A DNA stretch of 64,000 nucleotides from Calothrix sp. NIES-2100 (GCF_002368195.1 NZ_AP018178.1:481738-545737); one strand, 5' to 3'; positions 35,811 through 45,576 are shown, numbered from the stretch's first letter. The notes: a model not told the origin generated them from the sequence alone. A program made the numbers and translations.

Positions 35811-36214
35811 TCAGTAAAAATAAAATTACTTTAGGGGAGCCAGTTGCCGTAGCGATCGCGACTTGAGCTTAAAAGCCCAGAGGCGGCTGCTCCTAGAGTA
35901 CTGGCGTTGTGTTAGGCGCATATTTCAATATGGTTGGTCAAACGCATCGCCATATAATACTTAAAATTTACTTGATAAATTAACTCGGATCATAACTTTT
36001 TTCTCTACCTCTTTTCCCTATTCTCTAACCTCACAGATACGATAACTATGCAACCGGACATTATCTAAAATATTTGTAATCATAAATTATGAGTACCTGT
36101 AGGGTGGCATTGCCCACCATATCCGGGCTTTGTGTGGCATAGCCCTACCTACGTATATTTCAAAAATCAAATATGAATTCTATATCTAAAATCTTTGTAA
36201 TCATAAATTATGAG
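35811..36214. repeat. Repeat-bearing gap: palindrome, hairpin element and 31-bp direct repeat
   Basis: A palindromic segment with AGGGGAGCCAGTTGCCG (35834) faces GGCGGCTGCTCCTAGAG (about 35882). A hairpin of GTAGGGTGGCATTGCCCAC against GTGGCATAGCCCTAC lies at about 36097-36153. A 31-bp direct repeat with one mismatch occurs at 36063-36093 and 36184-36214, flanking that hairpin. The second copy abuts the start of the GH10 gene. Confidence 0.65.
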
Positions 36215-37393
36215 ATGAGTAAAATATTAAAATTAACTCCCAGACGCAATTTTTTATTTGGCTTAGGTAGTTTAGCGGCTATCAGTGCAGTGGCAATTAG
36301 TCGAAGTTTTAATAATAATCAGGAGAAAAAAGCACTTGATAATCCTGAAAGAGATTTTACAGTTTCCCAGAAGCTTTCTTTAAAGCAACGTGCTGCTCAA
36401 AAAGGATTGATTTATGGAACCGCTAGCACCAAAAGCTATCTGGCATCTGATCCGGCTTATATGGCTGCCATAGTGGAAAATTGCAGTATGTTTGTCCCAG
36501 AATGGGAATTTAAGTGGACTGCTGGTGATGCAATGCTTCGTCCTGGAGTTGATCAGTTTGATTTTACTGCTGCTGATTGGATAGCTAATTTTGCTGCGAC
36601 TCACAAACTTCTATTGCGTGGACATACTTTAGTTTGGCATGAGTCTTTACCTCAGTGGTTTAAGGAAACAGTTAATAGTGAAAATGCACAGCAGCTATTA
36701 CAAAAGCACATTCAAACCGTGGTTAAACGTTATGCAGGAAAAATCCATTCATGGGATGTAGTGAATGAAGCTATAGAACCAAAAGATGGTAGGGATGATG
36801 GTTTGCGCATCACTCCTTGGTTAGAATCTTTGGGTACAAATTATATTGATTTAGCTTTTCGTCTCACCGCTGAAGCTGACCCAAAAGCATTGTTATTTTA
36901 TAACGATTATGGTTTAGACTACGACACCCCGAAACATGAAGCCAAAAGGACAGCTGTACTCAAATTACTAGAACGTTTGAAGTCCAATGGTACTCCGATT
37001 CATGGTCTCGGTATTCAAGCTCATTTATCTCCGGGAAAAAATAAATTCAATCCCGAAAAGTTGCGGCAATTTCTTCAGGATGTGGCCAGTTTGGGGTTGA
37101 AAATTATGATTACAGAAATGGATGTGGCAGATCAAGAGCTGCCACGAGATATTGAACTGCGCGATCGCATCATTGCTGGAGCTTATGAAGATTATCTTTC
37201 AGTAGTGTTAGAGGAAAGTGCGGTCATTGCAGTCATCACCTGGGGATTGAGCGATCGCTATTCATGGCTGAGTGAATTTCAACCTAGATCGGATAAAGCT
37301 GCTGTGCGTCCTTTGCCTTTTGATGCTCAGATGCGACGCAAGTTAGTCTGGAATGCGATCGCTCGTGCTTTTGATAACGCACAAAGACGCTAA
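36215..37393 (+). CDS. GH10 endo-1,4-beta-xylanase-type glycoside hydrolase, Tat signal
   Basis: This exported (beta/alpha)8 glycosidase of 392 residues probably trims or releases the polysaccharide. The twin-arginine signal TPRRNFLFGLGSLAAISAVA leads. The catalytic acid/base is in HSWDVVNEAIEP, the nucleophile Glu is in IMITEMDVAD, and GHTLVWHESLPQWF and WGLSDRYSWL are substrate-binding motifs of GH10. An in-frame ATG at 36173 precedes it, but the stretch between lies in the duplicated repeat, so ATG 36215 is preferred. Xylan specificity is a family default; within a biosynthetic cluster an editing role is more plausible (inference). Confidence 0.88.
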   Translation: MSKILKLTPRRNFLFGLGSLAAISAVAISRSFNNNQEKKALDNPERDFTVSQKLSLKQRAAQKGLIYGTASTKSYLASDPAYMAAIVENCSMFVPEWEFKWTAGDAMLRPGVDQFDFTAADWIANFAATHKLLLRGHTLVWHESLPQWFKETVNSENAQQLLQKHIQTVVKRYAGKIHSWDVVNEAIEPKDGRDDGLRITPWLESLGTNYIDLAFRLTAEADPKALLFYNDYGLDYDTPKHEAKRTAVLKLLERLKSNGTPIHGLGIQAHLSPGKNKFNPEKLRQFLQDVASLGLKIMITEMDVADQELPRDIELRDRIIAGAYEDYLSVVLEESAVIAVITWGLSDRYSWLSEFQPRSDKAAVRPLPFDAQMRRKLVWNAIARAFDNAQRR

Positions 37394-37585
37394 TTGTATT
37401 TTAAATGTTAGATTGCTCCCATTCAAGCCAGGATAACAGGTTAACTTTTTTAACCTAGCTAGTCTATACTATTATTGTTACAGGGTATGAATCATTATCT
37501 AATAGCCTAAATTTCCACCTTCAGTAAGTAAATTTCTATTTTTAATTTACTCTCGGTACTTAAAAAAATTATATCAGGCATAACT

Positions 37586-39787
37586 ATGGAATCCAGAGAA
37601 TCTATTGATTTAGACCTGAGTCGTTACTTATTAATGCTGAAACGGCAGTGGCTACCTGCCAACAGCATCTTTGCGGCTACAGTTGCCATGAGTGCTTTAG
37701 CCACAACATACATGAAACCATCCTATGAAGCACAAGGAAAACTATTATTCAAGACTCCCTCTTTTAAAGTAATAGGAAGTAATCTCTTACCGAATAACTC
37801 TGAAGGAGAAGAAGCTGATTTAAAACCGTTGGTATCAACACAAAATCCTATAAGTACTCAGATAGAAGTTATTACTTCCCCACCTTTGTTACAGCGCACG
37901 ATAGATCAACTCCATCTCAAAAATAACAACGGGGAAGTTTTGGCAGTTGAAGAGCTAGCAGAAGCTTTGGAATTAAAAATTGTTGGCGGTACAGACGTAT
38001 TGCAGCTTAACTATAAAAGCCGTAACCCTGAAGAAGCAGCGGCAGTAGTTAACACAATTATGAAGATGTATGTAGAAAATGATATTACCACGAGTCGTGC
38101 CGAGGCCGAAGATACTCGGGAATTTATGTCCAAGCAGCTTCCTAAAATGCAAGCTGCTGTTCGCGAAGCAGAAGTAGCACTACGCAAATTTAAAGAGAAG
38201 CATAATATTGTAGATCTATCAGAGGAAGCAAAGTCAGGCGTTGCGATCATCGGGAATTTAAACAACGAAATTCATACTATTCAAGCTCAACTAGATGAAG
38301 TAAATGCGCAAAGCAATGAACTGCGCCAGAAAGTAAATCTTAATTCCCCAGAGGCGATTACCGTAATGGCTATCAGTCAGTCGCCAGCAATCCAGGGAAT
38401 TCTTGCACAACTCCAAGATTTAGAGCGACAGTTAGCGACTGAGCGTAGCCGATTTTATGATGATAACCCCGTAATTACAAACTTAGAAGCGAAGAAAACC
38501 ACTTTACAAACCCTACTACAAAAGCAAATTGAACAGATTGTTGGCAATCAAGTTAAAATTCCCCAAGGACAATTGCAAATTGGGGAACTGAAACAAAATC
38601 TGATTAAAGATTTCCTGCAATCAGAAGTGCAGCGCAATGGTTTGACTAAAAAACTCGCCTCTCTGTATAATTCTCGCTCTGCCTACGAACAGAGGCTGAA
38701 AATTATACCTCTGTTAGTTCAAAATCAGCGTGAGTTAGAACAGAAGCTAGAAGTTGCCCAATCTACCTATCAAACTCTCTTGAAAAAGGTTCAAGAATTA
38801 CAAGTAGCGGCAAATAAAAATACAGCCAATGCGCGAATAATTGCTCAGGCTTCAGTTCCAGAAGAGGCAGTATTAGGGAAAAAACCCATTGTTTTGTCTC
38901 TAGGTGTGCTGTTAGGTCTGTTTTTGTCTACTAGTGCTGTTGCTGCTCTAGAAACAAGAGATAGATCGCTAAAAACACTCAAAGAAGTTAAAGAAATATT
39001 CGGATATACTTTGCTAGGGATGCTTCCCCTATCTACTAAAAAGGGTCGCTCCCGGAATCGGGATGCTGAATCAATCACTCCAGAAGTCCCTGTTAGAGAT
39101 ACGCCGAACTCTTTAACTAGCGAAATTTACCGGATGATTCAAGCTAACCTGAGGTTTCTCAGTTCAGATAAGGTGGTGAAAACTATCGTCATCACCAGTG
39201 CAGTTCCCAAAGAAGGCAAGTCTACAGTATCAGCTAATTTGGCAGCTGCGATCGCCCAACTAGGACGTAGAGTTTTATTAATTGATGCAGATATGCGCGT
39301 TCCTTCTCAGCATCATATCTGGCAACTTACCAATGCAGCAGGTTTGAGCGAAGTACTTGTTGCTCAAGCTGAATTCAAGCAGGCTGCGTGTAAGGTTATG
39401 GATAATCTTGACGTTTTAACAGCTGGAGTCAGACCTCCCAATCCATTAGCTTTACTTGATTCTAAGCGGATGGCATCACTGATTGAGAAGTTTTCAAATC
39501 AATATGATTTTGTGATTATTGATGCCCCTCCCCTACTCCTCGCCGCCGATGCTTTGACTTTAAGCCACATGACTGATGGGATTTTGTTAGTGGCTCGCCC
39601 TGGGGTAATTGATTCTAGCAGTGCCAATGCTGCTAAAGAAATGTTGGAACGCTCCAGTCACAACGTCTTAGGTTTATTAGTTAATGGGACAGTTGAAAAA
39701 AATGAACCTAGTGGTGATTTTTATCATGCTAAAGAGTATTTTAGCAATGAAGGGGTGGCAAAAAAATCTCCGATCAAAACACTTTAA
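37586..39787 (+). CDS. Polysaccharide copolymerase / BY-type tyrosine autokinase (Wzc-like)
   Basis: This inner-membrane protein of 733 residues probably controls chain length and export. An N-terminal Wzz domain with a first membrane helix (near residue 25-45) precedes a long coiled-coil periplasmic part (about 150-430). A second helix (PIVLSLGVLLGLFLSTSAVA) follows. The C-terminal kinase has Walker A VPKEGKSTVSANLAAAIAQL, Walker A' VLLIDADMRVP and Walker B FVIIDAPPLLLAAD. The tail contains only a few Tyr (FYHAKEYF), fewer than the usual cluster. It closes the rightward cluster, about 190 bp after the GH10 gene. No OPX/Wza exporter gene is in the window. Confidence 0.92.
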   Translation: MESRESIDLDLSRYLLMLKRQWLPANSIFAATVAMSALATTYMKPSYEAQGKLLFKTPSFKVIGSNLLPNNSEGEEADLKPLVSTQNPISTQIEVITSPPLLQRTIDQLHLKNNNGEVLAVEELAEALELKIVGGTDVLQLNYKSRNPEEAAAVVNTIMKMYVENDITTSRAEAEDTREFMSKQLPKMQAAVREAEVALRKFKEKHNIVDLSEEAKSGVAIIGNLNNEIHTIQAQLDEVNAQSNELRQKVNLNSPEAITVMAISQSPAIQGILAQLQDLERQLATERSRFYDDNPVITNLEAKKTTLQTLLQKQIEQIVGNQVKIPQGQLQIGELKQNLIKDFLQSEVQRNGLTKKLASLYNSRSAYEQRLKIIPLLVQNQRELEQKLEVAQSTYQTLLKKVQELQVAANKNTANARIIAQASVPEEAVLGKKPIVLSLGVLLGLFLSTSAVAALETRDRSLKTLKEVKEIFGYTLLGMLPLSTKKGRSRNRDAESITPEVPVRDTPNSLTSEIYRMIQANLRFLSSDKVVKTIVITSAVPKEGKSTVSANLAAAIAQLGRRVLLIDADMRVPSQHHIWQLTNAAGLSEVLVAQAEFKQAACKVMDNLDVLTAGVRPPNPLALLDSKRMASLIEKFSNQYDFVIIDAPPLLLAADALTLSHMTDGILLVARPGVIDSSSANAAKEMLERSSHNVLGLLVNGTVEKNEPSGDFYHAKEYFSNEGVAKKSPIKTL

Positions 39788-39988
39788 TCAAGCAGCAGAC
39801 TAGGCGATAATCATTATTATTATTCTGCTGTTGTGATTTTGCAGATGTGAGCTTTGAATTTTTTTGTAGCCACAAAAAAAGATAGACTTCCCGATTATTC
39901 CGCATTTTCAGACAGGGAATGCCTACCTTGATGGCAAAACATATCTATGCAACTTGAGTATGAACCACATCATGGGAAAATTTCTGGC

Positions 39989-40612
39989 TTATTTTCTCCC
40001 CTGAATCACCTGTAGACTTCCGCCAGCATATAACTTGGGTTCACCCACTTCAAACCCTGTTTCTGCCAACAAGCCAGCTAAATCAGTCTTGAGTAATTCC
40101 CAAGCTGTCTCAGTTTCAAACAAAAGTAAAAACAGTGACACCCCTGGCCAGAATAGAGGATTTGTGGGCGCGTGAAAATCCACCACGGTAAATACACCCC
40201 CCGGTTTCAGTACGCGATAAACCTCGGTAATAATTTTTCGTAATTGCTCACTTTGCATCTCATGTAGTGCCACACTTGTATGTACTACATCAAACTCACA
40301 ATCTGTAAAGGGCATATTTTCTGCAAAAGCTTCCACATAAGCAGCACTAGGCACATTCTGCTGCGCGCGTTTGAGAGATAAGGGAGAGGCATCCAATCCT
40401 GTTACGTTTTGTGAAAATTTCACTAAAAATTGCGTTGCCTGACCACTGCCACAACATAAATCTAAAATCTTCGTCTCTGAGTTGATTGTTAAACCTTGCA
40501 AAGCGAGTTGCCGAAAACGAGTTTCACCGCCTACACTTAATGCCGCGAAACCTGATATGCCATCATACAGCCACTGATAGCGGTAACTCCAGTCCCGTAA
40601 AATTGTTGCCAT
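39989..40612 (-). CDS. Class I SAM-dependent methyltransferase
   Basis: This 207-residue UbiE-like methyltransferase has motif I KILDLCCGSGQATQFLVKF, the acidic end of strand 2 in VTGLDASPLSL, and motif II/III FDVVHTSVALHEM then VLKPGGVFTVVDFHAP. The acceptor is unknown; a small hydrophobic quinone- or lipid-like substrate is possible from the helix FWPGVSLFLLLFETETAWEL. It is transcribed leftwards, divergent from hemH with a 93-bp intergenic space, so the two may share a promoter region. Confidence 0.85.
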   Translation of the reverse strand: MATILRDWSYRYQWLYDGISGFAALSVGGETRFRQLALQGLTINSETKILDLCCGSGQATQFLVKFSQNVTGLDASPLSLKRAQQNVPSAAYVEAFAENMPFTDCEFDVVHTSVALHEMQSEQLRKIITEVYRVLKPGGVFTVVDFHAPTNPLFWPGVSLFLLLFETETAWELLKTDLAGLLAETGFEVGEPKLYAGGSLQVIQGRK

Positions 40613-40705
40613 GACATCTTTGCGTCCTATTAACCTTTATATTTAATAAAGATATATTGTTAACATTAGTAAAAAAACTGAAAGGGTTGGGGGAAAGTAA
40701 CTGCT

Positions 40706-41869
40706 ATGGGTCGTGTAGGCGTTTTATTACTCAATCTCGGTGGTCCAGATAAGCTAGAAGATGTTGGGCCGTTTTTGTTTAACCTGTTTTCTGATCCAGA
40801 AATTATTCGCCTACCATTTCGTTGGCTGCAAAAACCCTTAGCTTGGTTCATTGCTTCGCGGCGGACAAGAACATCGCAAGCAAACTACAAGCACATTGGG
40901 GGTGGTTCACCGTTGCGACGCATTACAGAAGCGCAAGGTGAAGCACTCAAAGAACAGCTGAGTGATTTGGGGCAAGAAGCTAATATCTATGTGGGAATGC
41001 GTTATTGGCATCCTTATACCGAAGAAGCGATCGCTCTTTTAAGCCAAGACCAAATCGAACACTTGGTGATTTTACCTTTATACCCCCAATTTTCCATCAG
41101 TACCAGTGGTTCCAGTTTCCGACTTTTAGAAAAACTTTGGCAAGAAAACCCAAAACTTCAGCCCCCTGAATACACTGTCATTCCCTCCTGGTATAAACAG
41201 CGTGGTTATCTGCAAGCAATGGCAGAACTTATCGCCCAAGAACTCGATCAATTTCCCAATCCCGATCAAGTTCACATCTTCTTCAGCGCTCATGGTGTAC
41301 CAAAAAGCTATGTTGAAGAAGCAGGTGACCCTTACCAGCAAGAAATTGAGGAATGTACGGTGCTAATTATGCGTACCCTTAATCGTCCTAATCCTCACAC
41401 TTTAGCTTATCAAAGTCGTGTAGGTCCGGTAGAGTGGCTACAACCATACACAGAAGATGCGTTGAAAGAATTAGGAGAACAAGGCGTTAAAGATTTAGTT
41501 GTCGTACCTATCAGTTTTGTCTCAGAACACATTGAGACACTGCAAGAAATTGACATTGAGTATCGAGAAGTAGCCGAAGAAGCCGGAATTCATAACTTCC
41601 GTCGTGTACCTGCTCCCAACACCCATCCAGTATTTATTCGCGCACTGGCAGATCTAGTGATTGATTCTTTGACGCAGCCCAGCCTGAAGCTGTCACAAGT
41701 CACTCAAATGAAGAAACAGGTGAAAATGTATCCCCAAGAGCGTTGGGAATGGGGTATGACGACTAGCGCCGAAGTATGGAATGGTCGGATTGCGATGCTT
41801 GGCTTTATTGCCTTGATCATCGAACTAGTTACTGGTCGTGGACTACTGCACATGATTGGTCTTTTGTAA
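40706..41869 (+). CDS. hemH: Ferrochelatase with C-terminal CAB-like domain
   Basis: The enzyme inserts Fe2+ into protoporphyrin IX in the last step of heme synthesis. The 387-residue protein has GVLLLNLGGPDKLEDVGPFL, the GMRYWHPYTEEAI loop, the signature HIFFSAHGVPKSYVEEAGDP with the catalytic His, and VVPISFVSEHIETLQEIDIE. After a linker, the C-terminal ~40 residues form a chlorophyll a/b-binding-like helix with AEVWNGRIAMLGFIALIIEL. That extension is known for cyanobacterial and plant ferrochelatases. ATG 40706 follows a purine-rich stretch. Confidence 0.97.
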   Translation: MGRVGVLLLNLGGPDKLEDVGPFLFNLFSDPEIIRLPFRWLQKPLAWFIASRRTRTSQANYKHIGGGSPLRRITEAQGEALKEQLSDLGQEANIYVGMRYWHPYTEEAIALLSQDQIEHLVILPLYPQFSISTSGSSFRLLEKLWQENPKLQPPEYTVIPSWYKQRGYLQAMAELIAQELDQFPNPDQVHIFFSAHGVPKSYVEEAGDPYQQEIEECTVLIMRTLNRPNPHTLAYQSRVGPVEWLQPYTEDALKELGEQGVKDLVVVPISFVSEHIETLQEIDIEYREVAEEAGIHNFRRVPAPNTHPVFIRALADLVIDSLTQPSLKLSQVTQMKKQVKMYPQERWEWGMTTSAEVWNGRIAMLGFIALIIELVTGRGLLHMIGLL

Positions 41870-41973
41870 CCGCTACGCAAAATCAACTAATGGCTGAAGT
41901 ATGAAATTACTTCACCTGTGGATGAATTTTGGATGCGTGGATTTTGCGAAAAGTTCTCAGGAGGGTTTACCTA

Positions 41974-42001
41974 CCCCACCCGACAACCTTATCGGGTGGG
42001 G
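41974..42001 (+). terminator. GC-rich hairpin downstream of hemH
   Basis: CCCCACCCGA (41974-41983) pairs with TCGGGTGGGG (41992-42001) across an 8-nt loop and is followed by AATTTT. It lies 105 bp after the hemH stop and 82 bp before the WD40 gene. It is a plausible intrinsic terminator, although GTGGGG palindromes also occur as dispersed repeats here. Confidence 0.55.
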
Positions 42002-42083
42002 AATTTTGCGTTACGGTAACAACGGAACAGTGTGTTGTTGAATGAGTCGGAGTCATATATAAAGCTTTAGGTGCAGGCCGACA

Positions 42084-43142
42084 ATGACTCTCAAGCAAAT
42101 CCCTTGGAAAGCACTCACAGTATGGACTCTTACGATAGTAACTACTGCTGTTTCCGGTTGCACTGCATTTACTTACAGGAATCAGGACTCAATTAGCCAA
42201 TCTTCGCCAAATAGTCAACCACTCCGCCAGCTCTCAACAGAGTCAGATTCGGGTTATTCGGTTGCTTATTCTCCAGAAGTATCTAGGGCAAACAATCCTG
42301 TTGGTTCTGCTCTTCTTCTTGCCAGTGCTGGTGCTAAAACCGTTAAACTTTGGAATCCCAGCACTGGAAAACTCATCCGTACCTTCACCGGACAGGCTTG
42401 GGCTGTTAACTTTAGCCCAGATGGTCAGATTCTCGCTAGCGGTAGTCAGAATGGAACTCTCAATCTGTGGAATGTTAGCACTGGAGAACTCATCCGTACC
42501 CTCAAGCATTCAGAACCAGTGATTGATGTGGTCTTTAGTCCCGATGGGCAGACACTAGCCAGTGGTCTCGACCAGGGCGCTAACATTAGGTTGTGGAATT
42601 GGCGCACTGGAAACATTATCACCATCCCTGATGACTCCAATGCTTCCACCAGGGGATTTGATAACTTCAAATCTCTACCGATTGCTTTTAGCCCAGATGG
42701 TCAGAATTTTGTTGCTAGAAGTGGTTCAGGTCAAGCTAGTCAGTTGTGGAATATTAGTACTGGTAAAGTTCTCCGCAGTTTCGATGCCAAATCCTTAATT
42801 AATGATGTCGCCATCAGCCCAGATGGCAAAATTCTTGCCACTGGTATCCGCGACAATGCTGTTAAGTTGTGGAATGTTGATACTAGCAAACTCATCTACA
42901 CATTAACTGGTCATGCAGGTGAAGTTAGATCCGTTGCTTTCAGTCCAGATGGCAAAACTCTCGCCAGTGGCAGCCAAGACGGTACGATCAAATTATGGAA
43001 TATTAGTACGGGCAAACTGATCGGCACTTTCACGGCGCAAACAGAAAAAGTTTGGTCTGTTGCTTTCAATCCCGATGGAAAAACTCTTGCTAGTGCCAGT
43101 CAGGATGGCATTATCAAAATTTGGCAGGTATTACCACATTGA
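42084..43142 (+). CDS. WD40-repeat lipoprotein
   Basis: This exported 352-residue protein folds as a beta-propeller. The signal peptide WTLTIVTTAVSGC ends in a lipobox, placing it as a lipoprotein. About six to seven WD40 blades follow, each with a VAFSPDGxxLASGS core and KLWNxSTGKLI end (for example VVFSPDGQTLASG, VAFSPDGKTLASGSQDG, and the last IKIWQVLPH). Repeats of this kind act as protein-binding scaffolds; the partner is unknown. The high internal repeat identity could generate length variants. Confidence 0.9.
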   Translation: MTLKQIPWKALTVWTLTIVTTAVSGCTAFTYRNQDSISQSSPNSQPLRQLSTESDSGYSVAYSPEVSRANNPVGSALLLASAGAKTVKLWNPSTGKLIRTFTGQAWAVNFSPDGQILASGSQNGTLNLWNVSTGELIRTLKHSEPVIDVVFSPDGQTLASGLDQGANIRLWNWRTGNIITIPDDSNASTRGFDNFKSLPIAFSPDGQNFVARSGSGQASQLWNISTGKVLRSFDAKSLINDVAISPDGKILATGIRDNAVKLWNVDTSKLIYTLTGHAGEVRSVAFSPDGKTLASGSQDGTIKLWNISTGKLIGTFTAQTEKVWSVAFNPDGKTLASASQDGIIKIWQVLPH

Positions 43143-43173
43143 TTTTTGGCTCTGGACTCTGGACTTTTGACTT

Positions 43174-43740
43174 TCAACTCCTAGCCTTTGACTGCCGATG
43201 CCGATACTCCCAATACCAGTCATACCACTGCTTAGCACTGCGAATTGCAAACCAGAGCAGGATGAAAGTAATTAATCCTCCTGGCCAGGGAGCATGAACG
43301 GCAAATATTATTAAAACAACACACAAAAAATCTTGCAGAAATACTGCCCACAATGGTAAGCCACGCAAGCGATAGAACCAGCCAACTTGTACTAGTTGGA
43401 ATACCAAAGCTAACAAACCGCCAATAAAAGCAATTAGCCAATGAGGTGATGTGGCTGTTGAAGAGACTGCTAACCCCATGATTGCTCCCACAATGGGGGA
43501 CAACAGCAACTCAAATATTTGTAGCACTCTTTGCCCCAGGCGCTTTTTTGAAGCAACTAGTTCAAATAAAGACCAAATAGTGAAGAAGCCTAGCAACACT
43601 GGTGGCGAAATGTGAGACAAAATAGGGACTTTTGACCACAGCATACCTCCGTGCAAAAATCCCAGAATTAGTAGAGGTATACCAATTCTGATACCTACTG
43701 CCCCAGAAGCAGAAAGTGTGGCTAGGATCTCAATCATCAC
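43174..43740 (-). CDS. DUF4126 family membrane protein
   Basis: This 188-residue protein has about five hydrophobic helices. The start MMIEILATLSASGAVGIRIG and the following IPLLILGFLHGG resemble the DUF4126 family, which has no known function. A polar Arg/Trp-rich C-terminal tail (KQWYDWYWEYRHRQ) would be cytoplasmic. It converges on the WD40 lipoprotein gene and is followed upstream by repeat DNA. Confidence 0.7.
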   Translation of the reverse strand: MMIEILATLSASGAVGIRIGIPLLILGFLHGGMLWSKVPILSHISPPVLLGFFTIWSLFELVASKKRLGQRVLQIFELLLSPIVGAIMGLAVSSTATSPHWLIAFIGGLLALVFQLVQVGWFYRLRGLPLWAVFLQDFLCVVLIIFAVHAPWPGGLITFILLWFAIRSAKQWYDWYWEYRHRQSKARS

Positions 43741-43859
43741 GGCACTCGCAGCACTACTAAATAAGGTAATTGTCGCGATTAATCCTTGTTCAGGAAATTA
43801 ATCAACAGTCGCAGATACACCCATCTCAGTATTAAACTTATATAATATTTTACAACAAA

Positions 43860-43990
43860 ATTCTCCGTTTTGGGAACTGGGGATGAGAGGGCAAAAGGGC
43901 AGGGGGACAAGGAGGACACACTTCGACTTCGCTCAGTGACCGGGGGACAAGGGGGACAAATGCTCAATGCTCAATGCCCCATGCCCAATT
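43860..43990. repeat. STRR and REP-like sequence next to purB
   Basis: GGGGGACAAGG-type purine repeats (about 43900-43958), a REP-like CTTCGACTTCGCTCAGTGAC, and GCTCAATGCTCAATGCCCCA heptamers (about 43957-43985) run up to the purB stop codon. Confidence 0.6.
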
Positions 43991-43991
43991 C

Positions 43992-45287
43992 CTAAATCCC
44001 TAGTCGTTGATAAACCTCTTCTAAATGGCGTAGATGTTGTTGGGGGTCAAAACAGAACTCAATTTCTGCTGGGGATAACGTTTGAGTCACACGCGGGTCT
44101 TTAGTAATCAAATCGTGGAAATTTCCCTCTGGCTTATTCCAAGCAGCGTGGGCATTTTCTTGGACGATCGCATAGGCCTCTTCCCGTTTAGTTCCCTTTT
44201 CTACTAAAGCGAGTAGGACTTTCTGGCTAAATACCACTCCGCCATAGCAGTTGAGATTTCGTTGCATATTCTCTGGATACACCAGCAGGTTGGTCACCAA
44301 ATCGGTGATTTCATGCAGCATAAAATGGGTCAAAATGCAAGCATCTGGCAAAATTACCCGTTCTACGGAACTGTGAGAAATATCGCGTTCATGCCAGAGG
44401 GCGATGTCTTCCAAAGCTGCACCAGCATGACTTCTCACTAGCCGCGCCATTCCTGTCAGCCGTTCAGAACGGATGGGATTACGCTTATGGGGCATGGCTG
44501 AGGAACCTTTTTGACCTTTGGCAAAAAATTCTTCAACTTCGAGAACATCGGTTTTTTGCAGGTTGCGAATTTCAACTGCAAACCGTTCAATAGATGCGGC
44601 TACTAAGGCTAATTGCTGGACAAAATCCGCATGGATATCGCGGGATATAACTTGTGTTGAGGCGGTATCAGGTTTGAGTCCGAGTTTTTGACAAGCGATC
44701 GCTTCTACACGGGGTTCAATATTGGCATAGGTTCCCACTGCACCAGAAATTTTACCCACAGCAATTGTTTTTTTGAGAATTTGCAGGCGTTCTTGATGTC
44801 GCAACACCTCTGCTAACCACCCAGCTAGCTTAAAGCCAAAGGTGATGGGTTCAGCATGAATACCGTGGGAACGTCCAATCATCACAGTATTCCGGTGTTC
44901 TTGAGCCTTGCGGCGAATTGCCTCAATTAAATCTTCTAAGCGTTGCAGTAACACATCCAAACTGGCTACCAATTGCAATGCTAAAGCTGTATCTAGCACA
45001 TCAGAACTAGTCAAGCCCAAGTGAATATAACGTCCTGCATCACCAACATATTCATTAACATTTGTTAAAAAAGCGATCATATCGTGGCGGACTTCAGCCT
45101 CAATTTCTAGCACCCGCTTGGGATCAAAATTCGCCTTGGCTTTAATTTCTGCAACAGCATCAGACGGAATGTAACCCAGTTCAGCCTGTGCTTCACAAAC
45201 AGCAATTTCTACTTGCAACCAAGTTGTTAGCTTATAGGCTTCACTCCACAGATTACCCATTTCGGGCAAGGTATAACGATCAATCAC
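43992..45287 (-). CDS. purB: Adenylosuccinate lyase
   Basis: The enzyme acts twice in purine synthesis, cleaving SAICAR and adenylosuccinate to release fumarate. The 431-residue protein starts MIDRYTLPEMGNLWSEAYKL. It has the fumarase/aspartase-superfamily signature GSSAMPHKRNPIRSERLTGM, the TSSDVLDTALALQL strand, and GRSHGIHAEPITFGFKLAGW with the general acid His. Length and motifs are complete. It is leftward, like hemL upstream, but a 490-bp repeat-filled gap with a hairpin separates them, so they are probably separate units. Confidence 0.97.
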   Translation of the reverse strand: MIDRYTLPEMGNLWSEAYKLTTWLQVEIAVCEAQAELGYIPSDAVAEIKAKANFDPKRVLEIEAEVRHDMIAFLTNVNEYVGDAGRYIHLGLTSSDVLDTALALQLVASLDVLLQRLEDLIEAIRRKAQEHRNTVMIGRSHGIHAEPITFGFKLAGWLAEVLRHQERLQILKKTIAVGKISGAVGTYANIEPRVEAIACQKLGLKPDTASTQVISRDIHADFVQQLALVAASIERFAVEIRNLQKTDVLEVEEFFAKGQKGSSAMPHKRNPIRSERLTGMARLVRSHAGAALEDIALWHERDISHSSVERVILPDACILTHFMLHEITDLVTNLLVYPENMQRNLNCYGGVVFSQKVLLALVEKGTKREEAYAIVQENAHAAWNKPEGNFHDLITKDPRVTQTLSPAEIEFCFDPQQHLRHLEEVYQRLGI

Positions 45288-45329
45288 AATCCGCCACAGA
45301 ATCCAACCGTCATATTTTACTGCGCAAAG

Positions 45330-45435
45330 TGTGACAGTTGTCAGTTGTCAATAGTCAATGGTCAATAGTCAATGGTCAATAGTCAATAGTCAATGGTCAA
45401 TAGTCAATGGTCAATAGTCAATGGTCAATAGTTAT
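45330..45435. repeat. STRR (GTCAATA/GTCAATG heptamers)
   Basis: About fourteen head-to-tail heptamers alternating GTCAATA and GTCAATG occupy about 45333-45432. They form one of the longest clean STRR tracts in the window. Confidence 0.85.
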
Positions 45436-45544
45436 TTCCCCGCCGCCCCTCATCCCCAGAGGAGTCACCGAGTTCCCCGCGTCTCCCTTGTTCTCCTTAT
45501 CTCCCGATTCCCGATTCCTAGTCACAACCTGAGAGCTAAAAATT

Positions 45545-45576
45545 AACAACCCCGCCCAGTAGCAGACGGGGTTGTT
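45545..45576. terminator. AACAACCCCG/CGGGGTTGTT hairpin
   Basis: A perfect 10-bp stem (45545-45554 with 45567-45576) encloses a 12-nt loop. It lies between the hemL stop and purB start and may terminate hemL transcription about 200 nt after its stop. No long T-run follows on either strand. Confidence 0.5.

Noticed and set aside
20597..39787. Assignment as the heterocyst envelope polysaccharide (HEP) island
   Set aside because: Gene order and content (GH10, beta-helix, PP-loop protein) do not match what I recall of the hep genes; only a general EPS cluster is supported.
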